Of a stretch of 64,000 nt of DNA, positions 12,401 through 19,982 are shown piece by piece. The position numbers and the translations under genes are program-made. Below the pieces are notes generated by a model. It was not told the origin of the DNA and ran no database searches. It saw nothing but the letters and a program-made list of their open reading frames with translations. Every line of letters starts with the position of its first letter. The stretch's first letter is position 1. Origin of the DNA: Beroe forskalii. Its lineage: Eukaryota > Ctenophora > Nuda > Beroida > Beroidae. The stretch is taken from contig WFMF01000001.1 of the NCBI GenBank assembly GCA_011033025.1, positions 673,755-737,754 of the forward strand, read 5' to 3'.

Positions 12401-15400
12401 TAACTTAGGTACTTAATTAATAGGTGAAGCGTCATGATAAGTTCGGTGGGGGGCAGCGGGGGCAGTAGAAGGCCATTGAACTATAATCTTCCCTAGGTCA
12501 TATAAATGCATGGAGACAGTCAATAGAATCGAGTGTTTCATACATGAACAGGAAATAGTTCCAGGTGTGGAACCTGGAAGGGAATCAGGGATGAAGCAAT
12601 ATGACTAGACTATTCTGGAATTGATTTATGTGACTATAAAGCTATAAGAGAAGAAAATGACAGTAGGGATGGTCACCAATTGAACTACATGTCCTAGACC
12701 TTTAGAAACTTTCAAAGTTCTTACTTTCTTTGATTATATAAAAATGCATGGAGCTTGAGCCTTCTTGAAGCATAAGGGCAAATTTCAACTGTTTCAACGA
12801 CCTCAATTGACACATTTGACACCCCCACCAATTAAATTAGTGGGAAAATGTTGGTCATAGAGATTGTAACAACTTTTTTCTCTCACAACTTTCAACTAAA
12901 ATGCTTCTGGCAGAAACCAGGGATAAAAATGAAAAACGGCCAACCGGCCAACGGCCAATTGGCCGAAACGGCAAATTTTTTAGACGGTTGGCCGTTGGCC
13001 GGTGGACCCCCCCCCTGGTCTACAACCGAGTTGCTGTGGTAAGATGGCATACGATGCAGCATTTCAAATGTGCTGCAATGGCACTGTTCAGTCAAAGACT
13101 GTTCTACAACTTATGTAGTTGTTTTGTTTCGTGTCTATTAATTGTAACAAATCTCTTCTCAAAGCGTGGAAAACATTGGCGAGGTTCCATCAGCATTAAT
13201 TTTGAACAAATTATCAGTCATGTGATACTGCTGGTGATGCATAAAAATAAATGGAGAATATAATAATATCGAGGAAATTATTTTAAAAAGGAATGGTAGA
13301 TAAGTCACGAACCTTGTAGAAAAGAACCTCGGGGAACATCTGTATGACAGTAGGAAGCGCAAAGTTCATCTGAAATCAAGTGTCTTGAATATTATGATAA
13401 AAACTTCATTTATTTGACGGTTCAATCATTTGACGGTTCAACTTTCTGAAATTATGATGCCCCTGGAACTTCCACTTTGAAAGTTCCGACGAGCCTAAAA
13501 TTTTGAATTTTGTTGAAAATTTGAATTGGCAGGATCAAGCGTGTCTACCATTATCCGTGAAGTTTTAGGTCCGATAACTATAATCCCTAACCTGGTGGCA
13601 AGGTCGACACCATTCCGCAGTGAATATGACGATAAGGAGAGTGTGCTTGTTTTCCTTCAGGATGCCTTTGAACTCTGCCAGTGTTTTGATTGTTTTCCAG
13701 TCCTTGAGAGACACAGTGTGCTCCTGAAGAAAATAATTATTTGGGTGCAGGTTCAAAAATTATTCTATTTTTCATATCATATAATAAGTGTGAACGTGGT
13801 TCTAATATGTTTTGCAAAATTTTATTGTTTTATTTAATGGCATATCATCAATCAACATTTCATTATCATTAAACGCACGCGCAATGGAAAAGGGTGGGAT
13901 TTGAATTATGAATTCTCGAGACCCACTTGATTAGGTTTAGAAGAATCTGAGTTGGTGTTTTGGAGCTTGGATGCGGAAGGGTCTGTACTCACTTGATTAG
14001 GTTTAGAAGAATCTGAGTTGGTGTTTTGGAGCTTGGATCCGGAAGGGTCTGTACTCACTTGATTAGGTTTTGAAAATTTAGTTGTTGTTTTGGGCTTGGA
14101 TCAAGGGTCTATCATTATTGATTAGGTTTAGAAGAATCTGAGTTGGTGTTTTGGAGCTTGGATGCGGAAGGATCTGTACTCACTTGATTAGGTTTTGAAG
14201 AATCTGAGTTGTTGTTTTGGAGCTTGGATCCGGAAGGGTCCGTACTCACTTGATTAGGTTTAGAAGAATCTGAGTTGGTGTTTTGGAGCTTGGATGCGGA
14301 AGGGTCTGTACTCACTTGATTAGGTTTAGAAGAATCTGAGTTGGTGTTTTGGAGCTTGGATGCGGAAGGGTCTGTGCTCATGTCTGTACTCGATTTTTTA
14401 GCTTCTGCCTGGGGCTGGAGGCAAGTGTTAATGAGAAGTACCTACGGAATACCCGATTTTATTAAGTACATAGGTACAACCTTTACTAATGTGCTAAATG
14501 TACGTACAACACAGCCTTTCCTAAAAATCTAAAGGGCTAAAGGTACGTACCGCATTTTCCTAAATAGCTAAGGTACGTACCGCATGTACTTATCATATAC
14601 TTAGGGCGGGTTTTAACTGACGAAACGATACAACAAAGAATGGTTTTAAATCATTCATTTGAATCAATTACGTTTCACTTTAACTACACTTTATACAATT
14701 GAAGACTACTAAATTGACTATACAATTGATCTCTACAGGCACGAGTGATTCTAACCACCCTGTAAGTATGTAACAATCTTCACAAGAGCAAGGGAAACAC
14801 TACCATTTATGTGTTTGTGTCTCTGATGGTTAGCGGGTACTGAGTGCTCCTTTATCAACAATATACACACCTGGCCTGAGTTAAGGAACTGTTTATGATT
14901 TGCATGAACAATGACAGTGTTATATATAACGTTTATAAATTATCAAATTGACGCAAAAGAACCCAAATTATGTCCATAAGAAGGAAAAACCAAATGCAAT
15001 ACATTTTTTAAGGACGAAATTCGCACAATTAAGTGTCGCACAAATTTAATCTAGGACTAGCATCGTTGTAAGAATCACACGAAGAAACTGAAAGGAGGAG
15101 AAATCTCCGAGCACCACCTCACATATTTTATTATATTGACCTATAAGCGTCAAATAAAACTGTCACATTGCTGCTTCATATTGCTGCTTTTATTAAACGT
15201 TCCCAGGTGCCACGGAGTGAGGATGTGACACGGTGAGATGGTGAGCATGTGACGATAATCACATGATTTTCGAAAGCTTCAAGGATTACAAATAATTACT
15301 TCTGATTACAATTCTCTCGAATCAGTTATCTCGTTTAAACTTCAATCCCTTGTGAGCATGTGAAAAGTTTTGTCGTGGGTGGCGTGAAACCGTCATTAAC

Positions 15401-17082
15401 AGCGGCATATTTCCCGGAGGTACATCTGACATTGACCAATCAGCGCGCGAGTTGACTGGAAACTCGTTCGCTGATTGGTCGATGTCATATTAATCCTATC
15501 AAGTCACCATTAAAACCATAGTTATGAAGTTATTTACACGCCGCCATGTTACTCCTGCGCTGCATTCAATAAAAACTCCAATTTCTTATGATATTCTCCA
15601 TGTATATATCTGGTAATACCTTGGAACTCTCGTCCAAATTGCTCAGCTCCCTTGGATTAATAGGAAAAGGAAAGACCGTAATTCGTCGAGTGTTGCAACT
15701 ACCTCGACTTCGTCTCGACGGCTCTCAAAAGTGAGAATGTGTTAATTTATTATAACATGTCACAGGAATTTAGCTTCGCCACTCCTGACTTAAGTATACG
15801 GCGCGCGCGAACACGCCGAATTCCGCGGAACAAATGCCAGAAATTATTGTGCAATGATAAATCATTGGGAGGGGCCATCAAAGATTCGGCACATCGAATC
15901 TGTGATTTAATCGACGATTATATGAGATTAAAGATATAACAGATGGTTTTAATTGTAGTTAAATCTTTAAAGGTTAAGATAAAATTATAAAGTAACGAAT
16001 TGGAATTATGAAGTTGCCTGTAGGAAACTGTTAATTCAATTACATTTATTTCGCGAATGAATGGAATTGAGGAAGTGAATGACTGAATGAACGGAACTCA
16101 GGGAAAAATAAGTGCTTAGGTCAACCTAGGGAATGATTAATGCGTCAACCAAGTTGTTATATTGCGACTCCAATACCAGAACATTGGACGGACTGAGCAA
16201 CAACCGGGCATACCAGAGAACCGCATCTAGTTATGGGTGTGAAGACGCGAATATTGACACCCGGAAACCCATCAAAATGACTCTTGTGTCCACTTCCAGT
16301 AATTTTATACTTTGGCATAAAGTTGATTGATGGGCCCTACTATTTCTGGGTTGATTATAAATACCTGAACCTCGGTAAAAGCGATAAAATCCCATACCAA
16401 ACACTCACCAAGTATGATTAAGTATTAATATTATTTAGAGCTGATTGATGGAAATATGTAAAATGTACTATTATGTAGCAGTATAAACTTGTGTGATTTT
16501 CAAAAAGCACTTCTTTTGAATATTTGCGTCGAACACTTGTTATTTGTTATCTATTTCATTATTTTCAACGAATTAAGTCTACGAGTATATTGTCTTCAAA
16601 ATAGTTGACGTAGTTGTATGTATTTCGACGTTGACTGTAAAACTTTATTAGTAGTTATCAGAATCTTTTCTTATTGTGTTAACTGATGGAACAAAGTGGT
16701 TCTTTGCAGGCCACTACTAGTACTAGTGCGAAATACCTTAGGAATGCATCACGTGAATGTCGCGCACTTTAAGATGGGCGCACTTGATTAGATTTTACAG
16801 AATTTGTAACTATATCAGATAGTGGGCGGAAATTTCACAATTCATAAGCATGCATCCGAAAAGATAGCACACAATGAAATACGTTCTACTACTGTCAAAA
16901 GTAAAGTATCAAAAGTAAGGTAATTTAACAATTTAACTTACCCACTGATAGTTCTAGTCAACCAATCCTGGAAAATGTCCCCATTCCAACTCTGGAAGAT
17001 GTCCCCAACCTCATCAGGTGATATCCCACTCCAATCAGGTGCAGGTGATATCTCACTCCGATGTAATCTCCAGGACATGACC
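322..17082 (-). CDS. Thioredoxin-domain protein gene, seven exons recognised, 3' end beyond window
   Basis: Exons joined on the minus strand: 17082-16942, 15650-15620, a repeat exon starting near 14414 or 14408, 13723-13592, 13369-13313, 3086-2949 and 433-322. Every junction has GT-AG ends and matching phase (2, 0, 0, 0, 0, 0). The middle three coding exons give a 109-residue thioredoxin fold with the active-site motif WCRPC (family norm WCGPC), a following buried IDVDEN strand and the ACVPT cis-proline loop. This indicates a cytosolic thiol-disulphide oxidoreductase or a thioredoxin-fold protein; no signal peptide is visible. N-terminal to the fold is an acidic, Trp-containing segment and a Ser/Asn/Lys-rich repeat; C-terminal is an unrecognised segment. 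A possible start is the ATG at 17078-17076, but upstream 5' exons may exist. The thioredoxin part is firm; the first two exons rest on splice signals and phase only. Confidence 0.75.
753..2105. repeat. 44-bp minisatellite (about 30 units) in a thioredoxin-gene intron
   Basis: The unit reads approximately AAGGAAGGCGTGGTAGGAGT then AGGAGGGGCTGGTCATCACT then CGTC. Higher-order variants recur, for example a block at about 1370-1560 that repeats at about 1680-1880, showing segmental duplication within the array. The short ORFs through it are repeat artefacts. Confidence 0.95.
2191..2455. repeat. Four-unit 65-74-bp tandem repeat rich in TGACGT motifs
   Basis: Units start CATTCCACATTCC at 2191, 2256, 2330 and 2403, and each contains ATGACGTTGACACCATTCGT and GATGACGTATGACG. 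All minus-strand ORFs here are repeat artefacts. TGACGT(A) resembles CREB/ATF half sites, but nothing shows function. Confidence 0.9.
2633..2666. repeat. Short GC-capped palindrome
   Basis: CGCGCGGCTGTAATTA and AATTACAGCGCGCG face each other across two bases, forming a 14-16-bp stem. A minimal fold-back element remnant is the simplest reading. Confidence 0.7.
2949..3086 (-). CDS. Thioredoxin fold exon 3 (cis-Pro loop and C-terminal half)
   Basis: 138 nt, phase 0 to phase 0, acceptor CCTCAG and donor GTGAGT. It begins IDVDEN (the classic strand-3 end), continues ETANTYSIACVPTVRVY with the conserved cis-proline, and ends with FGWNSDRLIRAIN, the final helix. It is separated from the previous exon by a 10.2-kb intron that contains the galaxin-like gene. 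Confidence 0.88.
3087..4640. other. Intron interior, no gene seen
   Basis: AT-rich intronic DNA of the thioredoxin-domain gene with a short TACA microsatellite near 3938. No coding signal on either strand. Confidence 0.6.
4641..4810. mobile_element. 170-bp hAT-like MITE
   Basis: Ends TAGTAACGTAGCCAGGG and, inverted, CAGTGACGTAGCCAAGG, the same terminal repeat as the 2.1-kb element at 59121-61244. The subterminal GTATGCAGA motif is also shared. The flanking 8-mers GTTAATGG and CTTATCGG match at 5 of 8 positions, consistent with an old, decayed target duplication. Confidence 0.65.
5491..5548. repeat. Copy of dispersed CRE-palindrome element
   Basis: AAATAGGCGGTGTGACGTCA begins the left arm and TGATAATGATGTCATT is the right arm, with the CRE palindrome TGACGTCA intact in the left arm. 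Family member (see 52234-52304). Confidence 0.7.
5741..5789. repeat. Copy of dispersed CCAAT palindrome element
   Basis: TGACCAATCAGCGAGCGAGT and its inverted partner ending GAATGGTCA face each other. Close relatives lie at 6283-6333 and 15428-15486. Confidence 0.7.
6283..6333. repeat. Copy of dispersed CCAAT palindrome element
   Basis: TGATCAATCAACGGGCGAGA is opposed by GCACACTGATTGGTTGA. The arms are diverged but in the same layout as 15428-15486. Confidence 0.65.
6583..6690. repeat. Three-unit 36-bp tandem repeat
   Basis: GGTTGAGACACGAGGTCTCC plus ATTCCACACCTTGAAG, repeated three times with the last unit diverged. The minus-strand ORF over it is a repeat artefact. Confidence 0.9.
6900..7418. 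repeat. Degenerate pyrimidine-rich CTCAGAGTACC repeats
   Basis: Irregular reiterations of CTCAGAGTACCTC, CATCTTCTGAAGTACCTC and related words. The tract runs directly up to the ATG at 7419, so it would be the leader or promoter region if that ORF is expressed. Confidence 0.75.
7419..7853 (+). CDS. Uncertain MGC-starting ORF, possibly frame-disrupted
   Basis: The 144-residue ORF starts MGCVHSRSK, a good N-myristoylation plus palmitoylation context. The first ~75 residues look like ordinary hydrophilic protein. From about 7740 the more protein-like frame is the one two bases over (VAKKRKEFFYRSKSEDQRKF, ending at 7984), so either an unrecognised intron or an indel separates two halves. Splice pairs tried do not join cleanly in phase except with a large loss of sequence. 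No homology recognised. It lies inside the thioredoxin-gene intron on the opposite strand, upstream of the galaxin-like gene. It could be a small membrane-anchored protein, a pseudogene or chance. Confidence 0.3.
   Translation: MGCVHSRSKTFVTFSYQNSEEGLSTNNRSSTTLGFNNDMQHGMDFTELPSHRSGVKRPPDHASPSGYLNSSQVIVEMKSHQMALHSRLSSGPAGESIFKTSPSNTTPALIATVWLLRNARSSSIGPSLRTSGSLTRLWAWQAGI
8003..8142. repeat. Four exact-length 35-bp tandem units
   Basis: Units of GAAGTGATTACGTCATTATC plus AGGGTTTAGAATGGT start at 8003, 8038, 8073 and 8108. The core ACGTCATTATCAGGGTTTAG is the reverse complement of the inner part of the dispersed CRE-palindrome family, so a single copy appears to have been locally amplified. Confidence 0.92.
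8341..8526. mobile_element. ~180-bp fold-back (MITE-like) element
   Basis: Terminal arms share GACGCACCCTAAA (8348-8360) and its inverse (8505-8517), and are extended by weaker matches. A perfect inner palindrome, CATTAAGCGCG/CGCGCTTAATG (8419-8449), sits at the exact centre. No coding capacity. Confidence 0.75.
9134..10048 (+). CDS. Galaxin-like secreted di-cysteine repeat protein, C-terminally truncated
   Basis: 304 residues. The ATG at 9134 is chosen over the upstream in-frame methionine because it starts a clear signal peptide (basic MASGKIK, then a hydrophobic core to about residue 21 ending TNA). The mature part is ten near-identical 28-residue units. Each has two double cysteines in the pattern PSCCG..AYDA.F.MCCNGT, as in galaxins, secreted proteins first found in coral skeletal matrix and later in other animals. 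Cysteines and Tyr-Asp are invariant across units, so selection or recent amplification preserved them. The ORF ends at TAG (10046-10048) where every other unit has CAG. A transposon follows 14 bp later, and an eleventh unit lies beyond it. No intron is evident. The gene sits on the opposite strand within a thioredoxin-gene intron. Family call is good; a role in biomineral matrix is inference. Confidence 0.78.
   Translation: MASGKIKILTCMATLFMVTNAYHSMYNIGHEPSCCGNKAYDAAFRMCCNGTVQSKSGHQPSCCGKMAYDAAFQMCCNGTVQSKSGHQPSCCGNKAYDATFQMCCNGTVQSKSGRQPTCCGKKAYDAAFQMCCNGTVQSKTGLQPSCCGKKAYDAAFRMCCNGTVQSKSGHQPSCCGNKAYDAAFRMCCNGTVQSKSGHQPSCCGKKAYDAAFQMCCNGTVQSKSGHQPSCCGNKAYDAAFRMCCNGTVQPKSGHQPSCCGNKAYDATFQMCCNGTVQSKSGHQPSCCGKTAYDAAFKMCCNGTV
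9216..10048 (+). repeat. 84-bp coding minisatellite (ten units)
   Basis: The galaxin-like units are tandem 84-bp repeats with very few differences, so gene conversion or unequal exchange is recent. Long ORFs in the other frames and on the other strand across this segment are side effects of the repetition. Confidence 0.95.
10056..10062. repeat. Left target-site duplication of the G-run transposon
   Basis: CTGGTCT immediately precedes the G-run. The same word follows the C-run at 13015-13021. Six bases (TGGTCT) are unambiguous; the seventh C is shared with the homopolymer end. Confidence 0.85.
10424..10662. mobile_element. 240-bp fold-back element with ~72-bp terminal inverted repeats
   Basis: Left arm 10434-10505 (GTAACGTTCGTCGGTCGATC onward to GTGTTTTTA) and right arm 10581-10652 are inverted copies with only a few mismatches, rich in GATC words. 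The match extends a few bases farther on both sides. It is nested inside the G-run transposon. Confidence 0.85.
11090..12045. repeat. Degenerate CTGACCCCCTGGTGAACCCC tandem array
   Basis: A long, imperfect array of words such as CCCTACTGACCCC, CTGGTGAACCCCTACTGA and CCCCTGGTGACC, strongly strand-biased (C-rich on plus). No coding signal. Confidence 0.9.
12064..12380 (+). mobile_element. tRNA-derived SINE, full length
   Basis: A 72-nt tRNA-like head (12067-12138) has acceptor-stem halves GGCCAGG and CCTTGCC, an A box (TAGCGCAGTGGTTAG) and a B box (GGTTCGATTCC). It is followed by an unrelated body and an A-rich tail at about 12370. The arms pair poorly, so it is a SINE head and not a working tRNA. 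The same 3' half recurs alone at 58310-58430, which proves it is interspersed. The ORF at 12058 is an artefact of it. Confidence 0.88.
13022..13118 (+). pseudogene. Stranded 3' end of the galaxin-like gene (eleventh repeat and old stop)
   Basis: Directly after the right target duplication the galaxin unit resumes in the frame of repeat ten: QPSCCGKMAYDAAFQMCCNG and on to a short divergent tail and TAG at 13116-13118. It has no start codon or signal peptide of its own. It is the displaced C-terminus of the ORF that now ends at 10048. Confidence 0.85.
13313..13369 (-). CDS. Thioredoxin fold exon 2
   Basis: 57 nt in phase 0 between TTGATTTCAG and a GTTCGT donor. The 19 residues include ALPTVIQMFPEVLFYK, matching the helix-2/strand-3 region that follows the redox motif in thioredoxins. 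Confidence 0.85.
13592..13723 (-). CDS. Thioredoxin fold exon 1 (active site)
   Basis: 132 nt, phase 0 at both ends, acceptor TTTTCTTCAG and donor CAG|GTTAGG. Encodes 44 residues: the first helix/strand (VSLKDWKTIKTLAEFKGILK), a hydrophobic strand (TLLIVIF) and the redox motif AEWCRPCHQ. Both active-site cysteines and the preceding Trp are intact; the usual Gly between the cysteines is Arg, which is seen in divergent thioredoxins. Confidence 0.88.
13926..14380. repeat. Seven-unit 66-bp minisatellite
   Basis: Units begin at 13926, 13992, 14058, 14117, 14183, 14249 and 14315; the third is 7 bp short. On the minus strand six units are in phase with 22-residue peptide repeats, and most contain a GTGAGT or GTGGGT donor at the unit boundary. 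Confidence 0.95.
14118..14414 (-). CDS. Putative repeat exon: Ser/Asn/Lys-rich 22-residue repeats
   Basis: After an acceptor (CCTCCAG or CCCCAG) comes a short AEAKKSSTDM lead and up to four in-frame 22-residue units of the type STDPSASKLQNTNSDSSKPNQ. Codon phase 0 at both ends fits its neighbours. Most unit ends (14316, 14250, 14184) carry a perfect GTGAGT donor, so the exon could stop after one, two or three units. The array continues to 13926, but the copy at 14058-14116 has lost 7 bp and shifts the frame. The segment is hydrophilic and probably disordered. Coding status is inferred from frame and splice compatibility. Confidence 0.45.
14415..15427. other. Intron, no gene seen
   Basis: AT-rich sequence with short AGGTACGTACCGCA repeats near 14540-14585. 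Nothing else recognisable. Confidence 0.5.
15428..15486. repeat. Best copy of dispersed CCAAT palindrome element
   Basis: GACATTGACCAATCAGCGCG is opposed by CGCTGATTGGTCGATGTC, giving an almost perfect ~25-bp stem. Confidence 0.8.
15620..15650 (-). CDS. Putative 31-nt micro-exon of the thioredoxin-domain gene
   Basis: A polypyrimidine-like acceptor (TTCCTATTAATCCAAG) and a donor (AAG then GTATTACC) bound 31 nt. Read with the phase-2 end of the upstream exon it encodes ELSNLDESSK and returns the frame to phase 0, as the next exon needs. Too short for homology, so the support is splice-site quality and phase. Confidence 0.4.
16942..17082 (-). CDS. Putative first coding exon of the thioredoxin-domain gene
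   Basis: The acceptor CAATAG precedes a 141-nt open segment ending in a consensus donor, GTAAGT. The translation from the internal ATG begins MSWRLHRSEIS and includes DIFQSWNGDIFQDW, a short internal duplication around Asp-Ile-Phe-Gln. It ends in phase 2, which the 31-nt exon at 15620-15650 complements. No domain is recognised. It is assigned to this gene by strand, position and phase, not by homology. Confidence 0.45.
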
Positions 17083-17451
17083 CTATTGTGAAGGTAATCA
17101 TTGAGTTATTTACTGTAAAAACTCATTTATCTTCGATGCCATAGCATCAAATTTGAGTTGTACTTTAAAAGTATAAACAGAGTGAAGCTTTATAGGGTTA
17201 AATATCTGATTTCCGATGGAATCATCCAAATCCGAACAAAAATTGAAATTCACTGTTATTACCATTATGTTATACCATTATGGCGTTATACCATTATGGC
17301 GTTGAGAGCGGCTGAAAATCATTTCTCTCGTTATAATGATCTAATAACTAACTGAGGACTATCCTGATCACAATTAAAAGCATCAGAGTTATTAGAAATG
17401 ATAATTTGTACAATCAAAAAGTAAAGGGCCACAGATTAAATGAATTAATGG

Positions 17452-17570
17452 CTGTGGCGACCCTGACCTGGTTATGCACCGCGCAATGGATCTGACAAGG
17501 CGGCGAGCGCCGCATTTCCATTGCGCGGCGCAGTATTACGCTGCGGCATAACCCGGCCAGGACACCACAG
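17452..17570. mobile_element. ~120-bp fold-back element
   Basis: Ends CTGTGG/CCACAG. Matching inner blocks are CCTGG..GGTTATGC with GCATAACC..CCAGG, and CGCGCAATGGA with TCCATTGCGCG around a GC-rich loop. MITE-like; no clear target duplication. Confidence 0.75.
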
Positions 17571-19089
17571 TAAAGAATTATGTACAACTTTACAACTGAA
17601 AGTCTCGGAAAATGTTCTAAAAGTGCCAAAATGATATAAATTTTCTGTGCATTCCCAGACAAAAAAGATTGATAAAACTAAGCATAACTGAATAGCATGC
17701 TTACCCAGAAAGTGGAAGTGAAGTAAATCAGGATATTAAATCATGCAAAACACCCTGTTGAGAGAGGAAGTCTCTGTAGCAAGGTAGAAGAATCAGATCA
17801 ATGAGAACATGAATTTAGTCAATCAGGAATTACAGCAATATCTTTAATCGCCAAAATGGTCAACATTGTCAATCTGAACTTCACAATTACTCGATTATTT
17901 CATTAAACCCGAACAATACTTTAGAACCCCAACAATTAATTGGCAAGTTTCCAGGACACGTCAAGTGAACAAGATGATTGCTACCCAAGGAGCACCCGAC
18001 GCATTCTGTTATCAGAACTGCTGTGAGCTGACGACGTTCCTTCCACGATGGGATGTGGCGAGCAAATGTAGTGAAAATATATACACGTTATTATGCCAAG
18101 ATTTCCGTTTCATATCCGTCAATTCAGGAAAATTCAGACTCTATGGGTTCTTATGCTTTTGGAGTTTTTAAAATGGGGCAATGTTGTTAACAGTTATGAG
18201 AATATGGCCATTTCAATGATTCCTTCAACCATGGGTAGGGCAGGAGCCGGGGACAGGGATTTTAACCTGGCTCTATTTATGGAGCCGGCGATTGTATCCT
18301 TTTTCCGGCTAAAATTTGACAAAATTTCAACCTCATTCTCCAGCTTTGAGCCTTATTTTCAAGTTACACTTTCTGGGGATTCTATAATTATGTAAAAAAT
18401 CGCTTTTGTTATTTCAAGGGTACTTTACCTCGACCAAATAAGAATATGACCATCATTAACCGATACAAACTAGATTCAGTGTGGACTGTGGTTACACGAC
18501 TCTTTCATTTGATAGGCGGTTTTACTAATCGGAAATTCAGTGCGATAACAAAATATTATGATGTCGCTACCATATGCCTTTCATTTTTGATGTGCTATAA
18601 CATGAGAAGACGCAGATATTGGTCCGACCTAATCGCTTTAGGAAAACAAACATCCTTGGGACTTGGAGTCTGGAGTGGGAAGCTAATGTTTCATACAACT
18701 AAGTTACTGGTTTTCTTTTGTGATCAAAAATGTTGTTGGAGTTTGGACTGCTATAATTAAATTACCATAATTCAATTAGCGTTAATTTTCGAGGGAAAAA
18801 TTCCCTTGCTCGAAAATCATCCTTGCTCCACCGATACCTTTTATTCTTAAACCAAGTTTAACAGCATTTTTAGATGAAAGTCTCGAAGGCTTCGATTTGC
18901 GTAGCGCGCTAAATCAATTACACACTAACGCGCACTAAGCGCGTCTCATAATTGCTTGCACAGCGCGAAAGCGTCTACAAAAACGTAAAATTATTTTCGC
19001 GCCTTCCAGACACGTTCGCGTTCAGAATCCATTTCCCACGCCGAACGACAGTAGAACTTTCACATAGGCCATGGGTTGTGTGTCAAATG

Positions 19090-19140
19090 TAGGCGGTTCA
19101 ACGTCATCAACTTACTCCGTTTCTAGCTAGATACTGATGC
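19090..19140. repeat. Partial copy of dispersed CRE-palindrome element
   Basis: TAGGCGGTTCAACGTCATCA matches the left arm; the right arm is decayed. Confidence 0.5.
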
Positions 19141-19164
19141 ATCTTATCTGACTGCGCGCCCACG

Positions 19165-19982
19165 TTTTCCGTGCCTCTCCATATCTTAGCCAATTTAACT
19201 CTATTCCACCCATTTTCTATTATTTTCATATTTCAGCACCGTTTATCTATTCCATTTATCACTATTTCCTATTCTTTTTCCAGTTCCATTCTTAAATAGA
19301 CAGTAACTAGACCGTTCCTTTTACCCTTCCGACTATCACTATCTTAGGGCCGTAACTCTTTAAAAAAAATTGAGCCGCGCACTAAGTTTACTTTCGAAAT
19401 TCAATGACATTGTTTATATAGGAGCAAATTGATCACACGTGTATGACATTTAACTTACCAGTGTTTATTATTCGTGTTCTTTTCCGTGCCTCTCCATATC
19501 TTAGCCAATTTAATCCTATTCCACCCATTTTCTATTATTTTCATATTTCAGCACCGTTTATCTATTCCATTTATCATTATTTCCTATTCTTTTTCCAGTT
19601 CCATTCTTAAATAGACAGTAACTAGACCGTTCCTTTACCCTTCCGACTATCACTATCTTAGGGCCGTAACTCTTTAAAAAAATTGAGCTGCGCACTAAGT
19701 TTACTCGAAATTCAATGACATTGTTTATAGGAGCAAATTGATCACACGTGTATGACATTTAACTTACCAGTGTTTATTATTCGTTCTTTCCGTGCTCTCC
19801 ATATCTTAGCCAATTTAATCCTATTCCACCCATTTTCTATTATTTCTATATATTTCAGCACCGTTTATCTATTCCATTTATCACTATTTCTATTCTTTTT
19901 CCAGTTCCATTTCTTAAATAGACAGTAACTAGACCGTTCCTTTTACCCTTCCGACTATCACTATCTTAGGGCCGTAACTCTT
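19165..19982. repeat. ~310-bp direct tandem triplication
   Basis: Copies begin (CCGTGCCTCTCCATATCTTA) near 19169, 19484 and 19790; the third is incomplete. The copies differ almost only by homopolymer length and single-base indels. Confidence 0.92.

Larger units (their letters stand above)
10063..13014. mobile_element. 2.95-kb G-run-ended DNA transposon inserted in the galaxin-like gene
   Basis: The element starts with eight G then TCCACCGGCCAACGGCC and ends with the exact inverse, GGCCGTTGGCCGGTGGA then eight C. The terminal arms are about 85 bp and contain a further inner palindrome around GGCCAATTGGCC. Host sequence is duplicated on both sides. No transposase ORF is visible, so it is non-autonomous. 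Its length is largely accounted for by a nested fold-back (10424-10662), a degenerate tandem array (11090-12045) and a SINE. A sister element with the same end motif and a 6-bp duplication lies at 24518-25888. The superfamily is not assigned. Confidence 0.85.
17083..19164. other. Intergenic or 5' region, no supported gene
   Basis: Contains the fold-back at 17452-17570 and a GCG-rich patch near 18900-19010. ORFs of about 100 codons at 18093 and 18446 have no domain, signal or splice context and are not supported. Confidence 0.5.

Noticed and set aside
17701-17800. Candidate upstream exon of the thioredoxin gene ending in CTGG|GTAAGC
   Set aside because: The phase needed by the next exon places a TGA inside it.
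18093-18760. Two plus-strand ORFs of 100 and 104 codons
   Set aside because: No domains or splice context; lengths within chance range.
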